A DNA stretch of 64,000 nt, from assembly GCF_003612015.1 (NCBI RefSeq), contig NZ_RARB01000006.1, positions 253,263 to 317,262 on the forward strand, given 5' to 3'. Below, in pieces: positions 1 to 8,062 of this stretch (position 1 is its first letter; each line of letters starts with the position of its first letter). Position numbers and translations under genes: made by a program. The notes beneath the pieces were generated by a model that saw only the letters and a program-made list of their open reading frames with translations, searched no databases and was not told where the DNA came from. This DNA comes from Pantoea piersonii (GTDB taxonomy: Bacteria > Pseudomonadota > Gammaproteobacteria > Enterobacterales > Enterobacteriaceae).

Positions 1-111
1 TGCATGTATCGCCACGCGGATTTCGCCATAACCGGGTTTGCCAGGGTCGGCCAGCGTCATCAGCTTAAGATTAGCCAGTCCGCCTGGAGCGGTTAAGGTC
101 ATAGCCTGCAT
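1..111 (-). CDS. Zinc-type alcohol dehydrogenase / quinone oxidoreductase, N-terminal fragment
   Basis: The first 37 codons of a gene that runs off the left edge. The translation opens MQAMTLTAPGG and continues with a GYGEIRVAIHA stretch, which is the usual N-terminal GroES-like beta strand of NAD(P)-dependent medium-chain dehydrogenases (substrate-independent position where 'pGEVLVRV' is normally found). An AGGTGAA ribosome-binding site lies just upstream of the ATG. The substrate cannot be inferred because the zinc and cofactor motifs lie outside the window. Confidence 0.7.
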   Translation of the reverse strand, partial: MQAMTLTAPGGLANLKLMTLADPGKPGYGEIRVAIHA

Positions 112-344
112 AATTCACCTCTTGAAAACGCTGTCTGGAAGATTCACAGCATAGTTTTTGCTGCACCTTATTAAGCAGCATAGTGGATCAGAACGGGGTT
201 TACCGGCGTGTAACCTAAAAGGAGCTTCACTGGCGCATAGTGACGGGGGACTCGTGTATCGGGATAGGAGGGGCATTACCTGTCACAGGCAGCGATAGCC
301 ATATAGGTTTATGGGCGCTCGCGTCTCAACAGGAGGCAGGTCAC

Positions 345-599
345 TCATTTTTGTTCTGGATGAGCGCGGTGAAAGAGCGCCCATTCTTCTATGCGCTCAC
401 CTGAAGGAAGGGTGCAATATTCAGTAGTTCCGACATCTGTCCGAATCTGTGACAGCCTTCCGCCTGAATGGACACACCAGCTGGCAGCGGGGTTGCGCAT
501 AGTTAACTGTGTTTTTTCAGGAGAATGGGAAGCACATGCGGTGAGCTGTACGCCTGACAAAACCACAGTAGCCAGCATTATAAGAGTACGATTTTTCAT
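345..599 (-). CDS. DUF333-family small lipoprotein
   Basis: An 84-residue protein with a short basic N-terminus, a hydrophobic stretch and a lipobox (LTAC, cysteine at residue 22), so it should be exported and lipid-anchored. The remainder carries the DUF333 pattern: NPAASWCVHSGG followed by a TTEYCTLPSGERIEEWALFR-like end. Members of this family are small periplasmic-facing lipoproteins of unknown role, sometimes annotated as putative hemolysin without good evidence. AGAAGG precedes the ATG at a good distance. It stands alone, with no operon partner visible. Confidence 0.8.
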   Translation of the reverse strand: MKNRTLIMLATVVLSGVQLTACASHSPEKTQLTMRNPAASWCVHSGGRLSQIRTDVGTTEYCTLPSGERIEEWALFHRAHPEQK

Positions 600-877
600 T
601 TTCAGTCCTTCTTAACGAAAACAGCCTGTTTACCACAGCCATTTAATTTTCTCGCGCGTGACATTAAGTCAGGCAGGCACCCTGCCAAAGTTATGTGTTA
701 CAAGGTTAACTCTTAAACAGATTACCATAGAGAACAAAACGATTTATCAACAAACAGCAAATTAAGATATAGCCATATTTTCCCGGCAGCAGAGAAAAAT
801 CGCAACAGCAATACAGCTCTTTTAACTGGCATAAGGCACTATACATCATGCACAGCGCAGGAAATTTTAAGAAAAGT
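600..877. other. Intergenic region, no gene seen
   Basis: AT-rich spacer between the lipoprotein gene and the small membrane peptide. I see no coding pattern or clear hairpin. It presumably holds the promoter of the lipoprotein gene. Confidence 0.5.
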
Positions 878-1012
878 TTATAAAGACACGTCGATAGTGT
901 AATTGCTATATATATACAAAATCAGGGCAATTAAAAGACCAATAATTATTCCTGTGACAACTTTAAGTGGGATAGTAAGAAGGGTGTTATTACGTTGCAT
1001 TTCATTTTTCAT
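878..1012 (-). CDS. 44-residue single-pass membrane peptide
   Basis: A short frame found by reading the minus strand: MKNEMQRNNTLLTIPLKVV, then a roughly 20-residue hydrophobic segment rich in I, L and G (about residues 18-36), then a short polar tail NYTIDVSL. The start is supported by AAGAGG seven bases upstream. It lies 55 bases downstream of, and on the same strand as, the RcsB/BglJ-like regulator gene, so the two may share a transcript. I do not recognise the family. It could be a regulatory membrane peptide or a type I toxin-like hydrophobic peptide; neither is shown by the sequence alone. Confidence 0.6.
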   Translation of the reverse strand: MKNEMQRNNTLLTIPLKVVTGIIIGLLIALILYIYSNYTIDVSL

Positions 1013-1067
1013 AAGCGCCTCTTAAAAAATAAAACAGACCTTTGCGTTCAATTTAATTAATGAGCGT

Positions 1068-1757
1068 TTATTCCTGGCATGACTGTTGATGACAAGGGAT
1101 AATATACTTCTCCCTCCTGAAGTTTTCTTTCTCGCCAATCACGCCTTTATATAAGTCAAGCAGAGACAAATCGCTAAGAAAAGAATAAAAATCACAGTCA
1201 CCTTTAAGGTCAAACTTACGCATTACATTGTACTTGTGCGCATAGATTGTCTTAACAGACAGCCCCAGAGATTTAGCGGTCTGATTAACCGAGCATCCAC
1301 TTTTCAAAAAGCTCATTACCTGCAGCTGTATCAGCGATATTCGGGCATAATTACATCTCATGCAGTCCGTTGGTGCAAATGCGTTCGTTTTCTGATCTTT
1401 GGCGATCAGCCAGGCTTTAGTTATCTTATCTCTGATACTCCTGACCGCATCGCTTCTGGATAGGAGGGTTAAGGATTGATAACATACCGGGAGCTGATCT
1501 GAAATAATGTTTTCAATATGATTAACGAACACCAGAAGTATGCTGCCCGGCTTGCGAAAACGATAAGCTGGCTGGCACATAAACAGACGCCACTGTGAGA
1601 CACTGACTAATATAATGTCAGCCTTGCGCAAATTTTCGCTATCGAATCCTGATAAGAACGCTACACTTCCACCTAATAAGAGCGCTTCTTCAATAATTTT
1701 GGAGATGCCGAGTCTGAAATAATAATTTTCGTCCGTGCAAATGACCTTAATATCCAT
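1068..1757 (-). CDS. LuxR/RcsB-BglJ-like response-regulator-type transcription factor
   Basis: A 229-residue protein with an N-terminal receiver-like fold (residues 1-110, starting MDIKVICTDENYYFRLGI) and a C-terminal GerE/LuxR helix-turn-helix (about 140-200: ISLIQLQVMSFLKSG, then SVNQTAKSLGLSVKTIYAHK). The receiver half lacks a convincing phosphoacceptor aspartate at the end of the third strand (ILVSVSQWR where 'D' is normal), as in BglJ-type partners of RcsB, so it may act without phosphorylation. HTH wording such as 'YAHKYNVMRKF' parallels the second regulator at 4247-4902. The target genes are not evident; the peptide gene downstream is a candidate. Confidence 0.75.
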   Translation of the reverse strand: MDIKVICTDENYYFRLGISKIIEEALLLGGSVAFLSGFDSENLRKADIILVSVSQWRLFMCQPAYRFRKPGSILLVFVNHIENIISDQLPVCYQSLTLLSRSDAVRSIRDKITKAWLIAKDQKTNAFAPTDCMRCNYARISLIQLQVMSFLKSGCSVNQTAKSLGLSVKTIYAHKYNVMRKFDLKGDCDFYSFLSDLSLLDLYKGVIGEKENFRREKYIIPCHQQSCQE

Positions 1758-1811
1758 ACTCTGTTCCTTTTAGCATCAGGCATCCCAAAATTTTCGGACA
1801 CAAATGCAAAA

Positions 1812-2402
1812 CTAGACAAACTTACCGTTAACCAGCACTAGCTCTCCCTTGTCTTTCAGATCCTTTAACACCCGGCAAATCGAACTTTTGGAGAGATGCG
1901 AGCTGTTTTCAAGCAGATAGAGCGCAGAAAATCGTTTTTTCAAATGCGGTGGCAGTTTCCCCCAGCGTTCAATCAGAGAAACCACCTCATCGTGGGAATT
2001 ACTTTTTGGTAACTGTAGATAGTCCATTAAGTCAGAGTATTGACCTGATAAAATTGACATGGCGTCGTTGAAAAGGTTCTTTTCAAAGACCAGTCGCCAG
2101 AAGGTTTCGTAGTCGACGAAGCTTACTTTTCCATAATCAATCCTCTCCAGATAAACGGGTGGTTCATCCAGTGCAGGCGTGACGCCGACCACAAAAGGCG
2201 CAGAAAGAATATTAAGTACTTTGTTTTCACTTTTCAGTTTTAACAAAAAATCGCCGTCAAGAATGAACAGAACCCGACGTACATTATCCTTAGTTAAATG
2301 ATAACGGCGTTTGCCTCGCGAAATCTCATCTGGTTCTGCGATTTGCGTATAGCCTGCTAACGCGTCGATGATTCGCTCATGATTTTCAGTCACTCTGTGC
2401 AT
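1812..2402 (-). CDS. Crp/IprA-like transcriptional regulator with winged HTH
   Basis: A 196-residue protein. Residues 1-120 look like a degenerate cyclic-nucleotide-type beta barrel of the IprA/YaiV group (RRVLFILDGDFLLKLKSE, LSAPFVVGVTPAL). The C-terminal 50 residues form a small winged helix (LLENSSHLSKSSICRVLKDL, then KGELVLVNGKFV). Proteins of this group act as redox or stress-associated regulators in enterobacteria, often next to LuxR-type regulators, as here. The next gene downstream on the same strand is the RcsB/BglJ-like gene 54 bases away. The DNA target and ligand are unknown. Confidence 0.65.
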   Translation of the reverse strand: MHRVTENHERIIDALAGYTQIAEPDEISRGKRRYHLTKDNVRRVLFILDGDFLLKLKSENKVLNILSAPFVVGVTPALDEPPVYLERIDYGKVSFVDYETFWRLVFEKNLFNDAMSILSGQYSDLMDYLQLPKSNSHDEVVSLIERWGKLPPHLKKRFSALYLLENSSHLSKSSICRVLKDLKDKGELVLVNGKFV

Positions 2403-2569
2403 ATCGATTAACTCAATCTATCTGACGCCACGTAGCCATGCTTCGTGCGCAGTGATTAACATAAAATAGAAAAAAACTTTGTTATAACTTGTGCATTTTC
2501 CCCGAAGTATTGTGCCTGTTTTGCGTCATCTCCTGTTTTTTCGTCTCAAATGTATTCATTTAGCTGTTT

Positions 2570-2578
2570 TGGTATAAT
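2570..2578 (+). promoter_or_regulatory. Extended -10 promoter for the candidate small RNA
   Basis: A perfect extended -10 element, TGGTATAAT, lies in AT-rich DNA about 170 bases from the divergently transcribed Crp-like gene. No good -35 hexamer is visible, which extended -10 promoters can tolerate. The predicted transcript starts near 2585. Confidence 0.5.
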
Positions 2579-2584
2579 AAGAGC

Positions 2585-2684
2585 CCGGTCATAAAATTCA
2601 ATCCCCAAAACCAGCCGAAAGAAAGCATTAAAAACCTTACTAAGACAAAACAGCCATACATTAAACCAGATGTATGGATTTTTT
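2585..2684 (+). ncRNA. Candidate small RNA of about 100 nt with intrinsic terminator
   Basis: No open frame of useful length is present, but the stretch is bounded by an extended -10 promoter just upstream and, at 2654-2677, a hairpin with 8-bp perfect arms (CCATACAT / ATGTATGG, 8-base loop) followed by ATTTTTTA. The body is A-rich and single-stranded in appearance. A promoter, short body and U-tailed hairpin are the layout of a trans-acting bacterial small RNA. Alternatives are a leader for a lost gene or chance; expression has not been shown. Confidence 0.4.
2654..2684 (+). terminator. Hairpin with U-tract
   Basis: Perfect 8-bp inverted repeat CCATACAT/ATGTATGG around an 8-base loop, directly followed by six T residues on the plus strand. 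The stem is AT-rich, so the efficiency is uncertain. Confidence 0.5.
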
Positions 2685-4246
2685 ATAGGCCATAGTGCCT
2701 GTAAAAAGAGACAGCTGCTTGTGCTATAACTTTTTTCTGAAAAAATTGACTATCCGTTATCATTTGATGAGTCGATGTTATGTATATGCACTATCCAATA
2801 ACCAACTAAACATTTCGGCAAAGAAACAAGCACACATGCAATGTCTCTAATCATTATGGAACGAATGTTAATTACTGACAGCGAAACAGGCGTTCTGAAT
2901 GAGATACATGTCCGGGAGAGGAAAACGCCTCATTAAAAATAACCAAGCAAAAATTAAAAAAAAGCAGACACACTTTTTATCCCTGCGATTATTCACACGT
3001 TAGCCAGACACCAAACGAAAAGATTCAGGTGATAAATCTAAAACCAGTTTGACACCGCAAGTCAACAAAATATTACCAACTCTTTAAAGAGGCTGCTATC
3101 CCCCCTTTTAGTGATAGCACTTAAAACCTGTTCTTATTCCTGACGCCAAAATAGCCTTTGCTAAAAAGCATTTTGCTTTTTGGCAGAACTGCCATGTTAA
3201 ATGTTCGAATAATAACCAGCAATTGCACCTGGAAAAATTTAACAAGTCATCCTGTATTACAATGCAAGTTAAGGGATTGTAAATGGCCAGGTGCTTACAA
3301 AAAGTGAAGGCTGAATTTACTTTGCCTGATAATGGTAAAAATGAGCTTTAAAAGAAAATACCACTCTGACAAAGCTCTGCCGGGGCTGACATTAAATATT
3401 TTTAGTCTCATTTGGGAACGCTTATCCGTCTGGTTTTCTTTAAAAAGAGTAAGCTACTACCCAGAGGGGACACAATTTTACCCAGGCCAAAAATATACTC
3501 ACAGGCAACTATTCTATACATTCCGCGCAAACTGATTATTATACTAAAAGGGTGGGTCCACTAAGCAACCGTTATTCCTTTGTCCTTTCTTCAGGCAGGT
3601 GGAATAGCTATGTTTGAGCGCAATTACGAGAAAAAGTAAAAATTTGTCATGCGTTAACAGCGAGCAATACGCCATTATCTGTTTTACTTAGCTTCCGTTT
3701 AACGCGCCTTTAATAAGGTCAAATTCGAAATTTTCTCGTTTATCAGAAAACACCGGTTTCCTTACGTTACGTTGACAGAACGCCCTGGTAAAGGTAACCA
3801 TTTTTATTTTACAGCAGACAGCACTGTTGTTACTGTTATGAGCCCTTATTTTTACCCTGACCAGTGTTCATGAACATATAGTTAACGCATAAAATACAAA
3901 TGGCATGTTATTGCAGCCTTATCGAATGTAATAGCAGTGAACAGCTATTTTTATTCAACATATTACCCTTTGCTGGATAAACGAACTGGCAATAGAGCTA
4001 AAAGGTGCTTCGCCTGAATGTTGAGCTGGAGTCACTTCAGCAGAGAATGGTCCTGGCGGCTTTCTCAGACAAAAGCATTATGCAGGGTTATGAGAATGCT
4101 TCAGCTTTATGCGTTGCTACAGGCGCTGCAGGTTCAGACTGCTCCCGCGATCTGTTCAGGAACAACCAATGCGGTAGTCAGCTGACAGCATTAGCAGGGC
4201 CTTAAGGAGCCCATCTATTCACTGACTAAAGGATTTTTAAGACGGT
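2685..4246. other. Long AT-rich intergenic region
   Basis: About 1.5 kb with only short, unconvincing frames. Visible items are a palindrome CTCTTTAAAGAG (about 3080-3091), a 7-bp inverted repeat TGCTATC/GATAGCA (3094-3119), an A/T hairpin AAAAAGCA/TGCTTTTT (3163-3181) and a 12-bp palindrome TGTTCATGAACA (3865-3876). Some may be regulator sites for the flanking LuxR-type genes. No gene is called here. Confidence 0.5.
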
Positions 4247-4902
4247 ATGCCTCAGAAAAAAAGAGCAGTTCAGATTGGTGTATCTGATGAAAGCCCGTTT
4301 ATTATCTCTTCAATCCAGTCGATACTGGCAGTCGAATTTTGGGTCAGGAAATGTGCACTTATCCGGTGGATGCAGAGACTTTGCTGATGCGCCTTAAGGA
4401 GCATACGCCAGATATATTAATTATCGATTTCCGCATCAGTTTTGAGCGCAATGACTTTAATGGCATAAGAAAAATTGAAAAGATCCATAATCAGTTACCC
4501 GAACTGAAGATTATTGTGTTCACTGCCCAGACAAACCCGGCTATTTTACAAAAAGCATTACAAGTGCCAGTAAATGCTATTGTCAGCAAACGAGATGATT
4601 GTCATGAGCTGGTTCAGGCCCTTCACTGGATCTTGTCCAGAAAAGACGGCACCTATTATTCTGAGCAGATGAAGCATCTGATGAGCGATCATCTTACTGG
4701 TTCTGTTAAAACTCTGCTGTCACCATCAGAGCTGGAAGTTATTCGGCTTTTTGCCATCGGTTATAGCCTGATGGACATTGCTAAGGTCCGTCAGCGTAGC
4801 GTAAGCACTGTGGCGACACAGAAATATAATGCGATGCGTAAACTTCAGCTGCATTCCAATACTGAGTTAATAAAGTATGTCTTTGCTCAGGAATTAATAT
4901 AA
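4247..4902 (+). pseudogene. RcsB-like response regulator split by a frameshift
   Basis: Reading from the ATG at 4247 gives a typical receiver N-terminus (RAVQIGVSDESPFIISSIQ, SILAVEF) that runs into a stop after about 45 codons. From about 4339 another frame continues the same protein: LLMRLKEHTPDILIIDF (with the expected aspartate), LPELKIIVFTAQTNPAIL, then a LuxR-type HTH (LLSPSELEVIRLFAIGYS, then SVSTVATQKYNAMRKL). The two parts join at a TTTTGGG run at 4337-4343, so a single-base indel restores a protein of about 218 residues, close to RcsB. The shift could be a real mutation or a sequencing error in the homopolymer. If translation restarts at TTG 4339, only a receiver fragment plus HTH would be made. 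Confidence 0.75.
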
Positions 4903-5398
4903 TCGGCGCTTTTTAGCTGTGTAAACCGAAAAAGCCATCAGGCCTGACTGTTGCTTCCTGGCATAACTCATACGTCAGGCTATCCCTTCGATATCCGTGA
5001 ACAGGTGGGCTGGCGTAAGAGCTACCTGTCTCTGCTACCGCGCAGTTACAACCTGAACCTTAATTTGCTGATTTCTGCTGCTCAGGCTTGCTTAGCTGTT
5101 CACGCTTAGCAGACGGTCAGACTCATACTTCCAGACAACAAATGGAAAACGCCAGGGCGGCTAGTGTACGACTCAGAACTCCCCTGGGTTGTGGCATCAT
5201 TGCGTAAAGAGAGATCGAAGCCTGCTGATTGTTTTAGCGTTGTGTGGATACCGTGGCGTATCTGTTCAGTGCCCAGACGGGCAGCAGAGCGAGCGATCCT
5301 CCAGGTTGTCAGGCGTGTTGTAAAAAACGCTCTTCAGGAGGGCGTCAAAAGGATCGTGGTCGTCATCGCGCCTCCGGAGCGCGCTCTGATGAATCAAC
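4903..5398. other. Intergenic region upstream of the replication origin
   Basis: I see no supported gene. An inverted repeat GCCTGAC/GTCAGGC (4942-4980, 25-base loop) follows the regulator gene and could be a weak transcription end signal. Confidence 0.4.
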
Positions 5399-5407
5399 TT
5401 ATCCACT
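5399..5407 (+). promoter_or_regulatory. DnaA box (one mismatch)
   Basis: TTATCCACT, one base from the TTATCCACA consensus, just before the GATC cluster of the origin. Confidence 0.5.
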
Positions 5408-5412
5408 GAATA

Positions 5413-5470
5413 GATCCCAACAATACGATCCTTATATGATCCCTATTAGATCCTAAAGAGATCCCCGATC
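5413..5470. repeat. GATC cluster of the replication origin
   Basis: Six GATC sites start at 5413, 5427, 5438, 5449, 5460 and 5467. Four consecutive ones are exactly 11 bases apart and five share GATCC, so these are short direct repeats as well as Dam sites. The P1 oriR has a comparable set of GATC-containing repeats that control firing through Dam methylation. A role in strand opening and SeqA/Dam control of this origin is inferred. Confidence 0.6.
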
Positions 5471-5510
5471 GTCGCAGGCCTTGTCAGCTCTGGCCTGAAA
5501 GGGTGATCGC

Positions 5511-5606
5511 ATAAGCTGTAATAAGCAGAATATAAGCTGTAACAAGCAAAGCATAAGCTATAAGGCGTAAAGCATAAGCTGTAATCTGCAAACAAGATAA
5601 GCTATA
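5511..5606 (+). repeat. Five RepA-binding iterons upstream of repA
   Basis: Copies of ATAAGCTRTA start at 5511, 5532, 5553, 5574 and 5597. Spacing is 21, 21, 21 and 23 bases, or about two helical turns, so all copies face the same side of the helix. Iteron arrays of this kind lie ahead of repA in RepFIB plasmids and bind the initiator. The same decamer recurs downstream of the gene. Confidence 0.85.
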
Positions 5607-5637
5607 GTGAGTTCAGTCACGGTTTTCTCTGTTCAAC

Positions 5638-5646
5638 TGTGGATAA
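5638..5646 (-). promoter_or_regulatory. DnaA box (perfect)
   Basis: TGTGGATAA on the plus strand is the complement of the consensus TTATCCACA. It sits between the iterons and repA. Confidence 0.65.
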
Positions 5647-5833
5647 TTTTTACCTTTGATTTCATGATGCTAAACGCAGCCCTGTTTGTTATGTTCGGAT
5701 CATCCATTTTTGATCCACAGGCTCAGCGGATCTGAAGAAGCTATACAGAGCTGCTCGCTTTTTGTGATTTTACTACTTTTTAGTATAAAAATTATCGAGT
5801 TACATCGTTAACGATTAGGATCCGGAGCCTGTT

Positions 5834-6856
5834 TTGGATAACGAAAGCATAGATCTTGACGCTCTTTTTCAGGAGCTGGACAAATCCACTGGCGAGCTGG
5901 TTACGCTGACGCCCAATGCCAATAATACGGTGCAGCCGGTTGCGCTTATGAGGCTCGGTGTTTTTGTTCCTACCCTTAAGTCGCTAAAAAATAGCAAAAA
6001 AAATACCATGTCAGTGACGGATGCGACTGAAGAGCTGTCCCGGCTTTCGCTGGCCAAAGCGGAAGGCTTTGATAAAGTCGAAATTGTCGGCCCCCGGCTG
6101 GACATGGATAACGATTTCAAAACCTGGGTAGGCATAATCCATTCGTTCGCGAAGCATAAAGTTATCGGCGATAAGGTACAGCTTCCGTTTGTTGAGTTTG
6201 CCAAGCTCTGTGGGATACCTTCAAATCGCTCCTCTAAGAAGCTCAGAGAGCGTATAAGCCCTTCTCTGAAGCGTATTGCGGGTACGGTCATCTCGTTCAC
6301 GGCAAACACCAAAGAGCACTCTAAAGAGTACGTAACCCACCTTGTGCAGTCTGCTTACTACGACACTGCGAAAGATATCGTGATTTTGCAGGCCGATCCT
6401 CGTCTGTTTGAGTTGTATCAGTTTGATCGTAAAGTCCTTTTACAGCTCAAAGCCATTAACGTACTGAAACGGCGCGAGTCAGCGCAGGCAATTTATACCT
6501 TTATCGAAAGCCTGCCCAAAAACCCTGCTCCTATATCGCTGGCGCGGTTGCGCGCACGGCTCAACCTGAAGTCCCCTGTATTCTCTCAAAATCAGACCGT
6601 ACGCCGCGCTATGGAGCAGTTAAAGGAGATTGGCTATCTGGACTACACCGAGGTCCAGAGAGGCCGTGCGGTCTTCTTTAATGTGCATTACCGGCGTCCT
6701 AAGCTTAAAGCGCCTAAAAACGAGAGTGAAGAAACTATCCCGACAACATCCCCTGCCCCGGCAACGCCCGATCCTGAACTGGCGAAAAAGCTCGAGGTTC
6801 TGGAGAAACTGGGCATTACGATGGACGATCTGGAAAAACTCTTTAAAACCAAATAG
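5834..6856 (+). CDS. repA: RepFIB-type plasmid replication initiator
   Basis: A 340-residue Rep_3-superfamily initiator with two winged-helix domains (about residues 55-180 and 190-300). Recognisable stretches are [40 protein letters not shown] and [16 protein letters not shown], all typical of RepFIB RepA. The start is taken at TTG 5834 because GGAG lies eight bases upstream and the protein then begins [12 protein letters not shown]; RepFIB initiators often use non-ATG starts. Iterons flank the gene on both sides, so autorepression by RepA binding and copy control by handcuffing are expected from the family. The C-terminal 40 residues are proline-rich and low in complexity. Confidence 0.93.
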   Translation: MDNESIDLDALFQELDKSTGELVTLTPNANNTVQPVALMRLGVFVPTLKSLKNSKKNTMSVTDATEELSRLSLAKAEGFDKVEIVGPRLDMDNDFKTWVGIIHSFAKHKVIGDKVQLPFVEFAKLCGIPSNRSSKKLRERISPSLKRIAGTVISFTANTKEHSKEYVTHLVQSAYYDTAKDIVILQADPRLFELYQFDRKVLLQLKAINVLKRRESAQAIYTFIESLPKNPAPISLARLRARLNLKSPVFSQNQTVRRAMEQLKEIGYLDYTEVQRGRAVFFNVHYRRPKLKAPKNESEETIPTTSPAPATPDPELAKKLEVLEKLGITMDDLEKLFKTK

Positions 6857-6919
6857 TTGCATCGCCTGGTAAATGCAGGCAGGCGCCGTCATGCCCATTT
6901 TACAAGGCATTTTACTCAC

Positions 6920-7419
6920 TACAGCTTATATAGCTTCTGGTGAGTAAAAGCGTCCTCGACCGCTCCACTACTGGCGCCTTTCAGGGGCTGCCGTTTCTTT
7001 CTGTGTTACCTGTAAATGCGAAATATACCGCTAAATCAAAAAGATGATTCGTCTCAACAAGAGCGTTCTTCTGGCACGAATCTTCTGTATATAAGCTGTA
7101 GTGAGTAAGTTACTCACTACAGCTTATATCCTTTCTTACACGCATCCTCTGCCAGCATCAGGGTAGACAGCCTGTTTACTCTGTTGTCGACTGCCAGCGC
7201 CTGCTACAACACCTCTTTCATGGCCTGCCATTATCTCTGGACGAACCTGAATCATCGCCTCGCGAGCTTGCACCCTGTCTACACTGCGAGTTACCTGCTC
7301 CTTTTACTCACTACAGCTTATACAGATCCAGAAAAGCAGTTCGAACTCACTACAGCTTATATCATAAGCTGTAGTGAGTAATATAAGCTGTAGTGAGTGA
7401 GTTACTCATTACAGCTTAT
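6920..7419. repeat. Second iteron array downstream of repA, in both orientations
   Basis: The decamer ATAAGCTGTA or its complement occurs at 6920-6929, 7091-7100, 7118-7127, 7312-7321, 7351-7360, 7364-7373, 7383-7392 and 7410-7419, usually extended to ATAAGCTGTAGTGAGTAA. The pair at 7091-7127 forms a perfect 18-bp inverted repeat with a one-base centre; 7383-7419 is a near copy of that palindrome. RepFIB replicons carry a downstream set of this kind linked to copy-number control and incompatibility. Confidence 0.8.
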
Positions 7420-8062
7420 ATTACTCCCCTGCTTTCTCTCTCGTAAAAAACAGACTGCAGCTTTTGCCTGAGCGCACAGGTTAGCAATCGTCTTCACCTC
7501 TCAAAGAACAGCTTCGGAGTCGCGCAGGCATGCGTCATTAAACACATCCTGAGAAGCTAGCCGAGACAATTTACTTACTACAGTGCAGGTTCAGTCGATG
7601 CGCGGCGCACAGGGCCTGTTGTCCTGCATATGCACGCCTGACGTTAACGACATTCAGAACAATACAAACGAGATATAGTGAAGATACACATTGTGAACGG
7701 TTAACTGTTCCCGGGTGCCGGAAATGCATTCTATGTTAACTGACTGAGATAACAGCATTAATTGCATGTCCCTCTTTTACGCAAACAGTTTCAAGAAGAA
7801 GCAGAAAGCAGGAAAGAGCAATAAGATACAACGTCACGTTGGTGTCTGAATGCCGCTGCAGAGCCCCAGACGCATTGCTGCATCTTTTTGCACCTTAAAC
7901 GCCGGGAATTTCAGGTTGAAATTTTTAGTCTATATTTTTATTAAACAGTAAGTTAGAAGGTTATTTTGGTGGGTATTTAGCAGGGTTTTTGCGGCTCAGG
8001 AAGCATAAAATCAAGGCCTTTGCAGAGCAGTGCTCACGCTTCAGGCCTTTATCTTTTATGAT
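7420..8062. other. Intergenic region between iterons and parB
   Basis: About 640 bases without a supported gene. In P1-type systems the centromere parS lies downstream of parB, which corresponds to this stretch. The only symmetrical element I noticed is an imperfect palindrome at 7695-7710 (GAACGGTTAACTGTTC, one asymmetric pair). No tandem sopC-like array is visible. Confidence 0.4.

Noticed and set aside
3332..3535. 67-codon open frame on the plus strand
   Set aside because: No good ribosome-binding site, no recognisable family and an amino-acid mix typical of random AT-rich DNA.
3865..3876. Palindrome TGTTCATGAACA as a regulator site
   Set aside because: Single occurrence, far from any supported promoter; a 12-bp palindrome can arise by chance in AT-rich DNA.
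4005..4205. 66-codon frame starting with GTG upstream of the broken RcsB-like gene
   Set aside because: No family pattern; start and ribosome-binding site are unclear, and an overlapping ATG frame is equally open.
4337..4343. Programmed -1 frameshift instead of a mutation in the RcsB-like gene
   Set aside because: The run TTTTGGG is not a proper X-XXY-YYZ slippery heptamer in the zero frame, and no downstream pseudoknot is evident.
5164..5456. Overlapping short frames before the origin
   Set aside because: Both are low-quality and run into the GATC cluster; nothing resembles a copy-control gene.
7184..7381. 65-codon frame inside the downstream iteron array
   Set aside because: Its codons consist largely of the iteron repeats themselves, so it is a by-product of the array.
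6920..7419. Possible CRISPR array
   Set aside because: The repeats are short, occur in both orientations and have irregular gaps; they match the RepA iterons upstream of repA.
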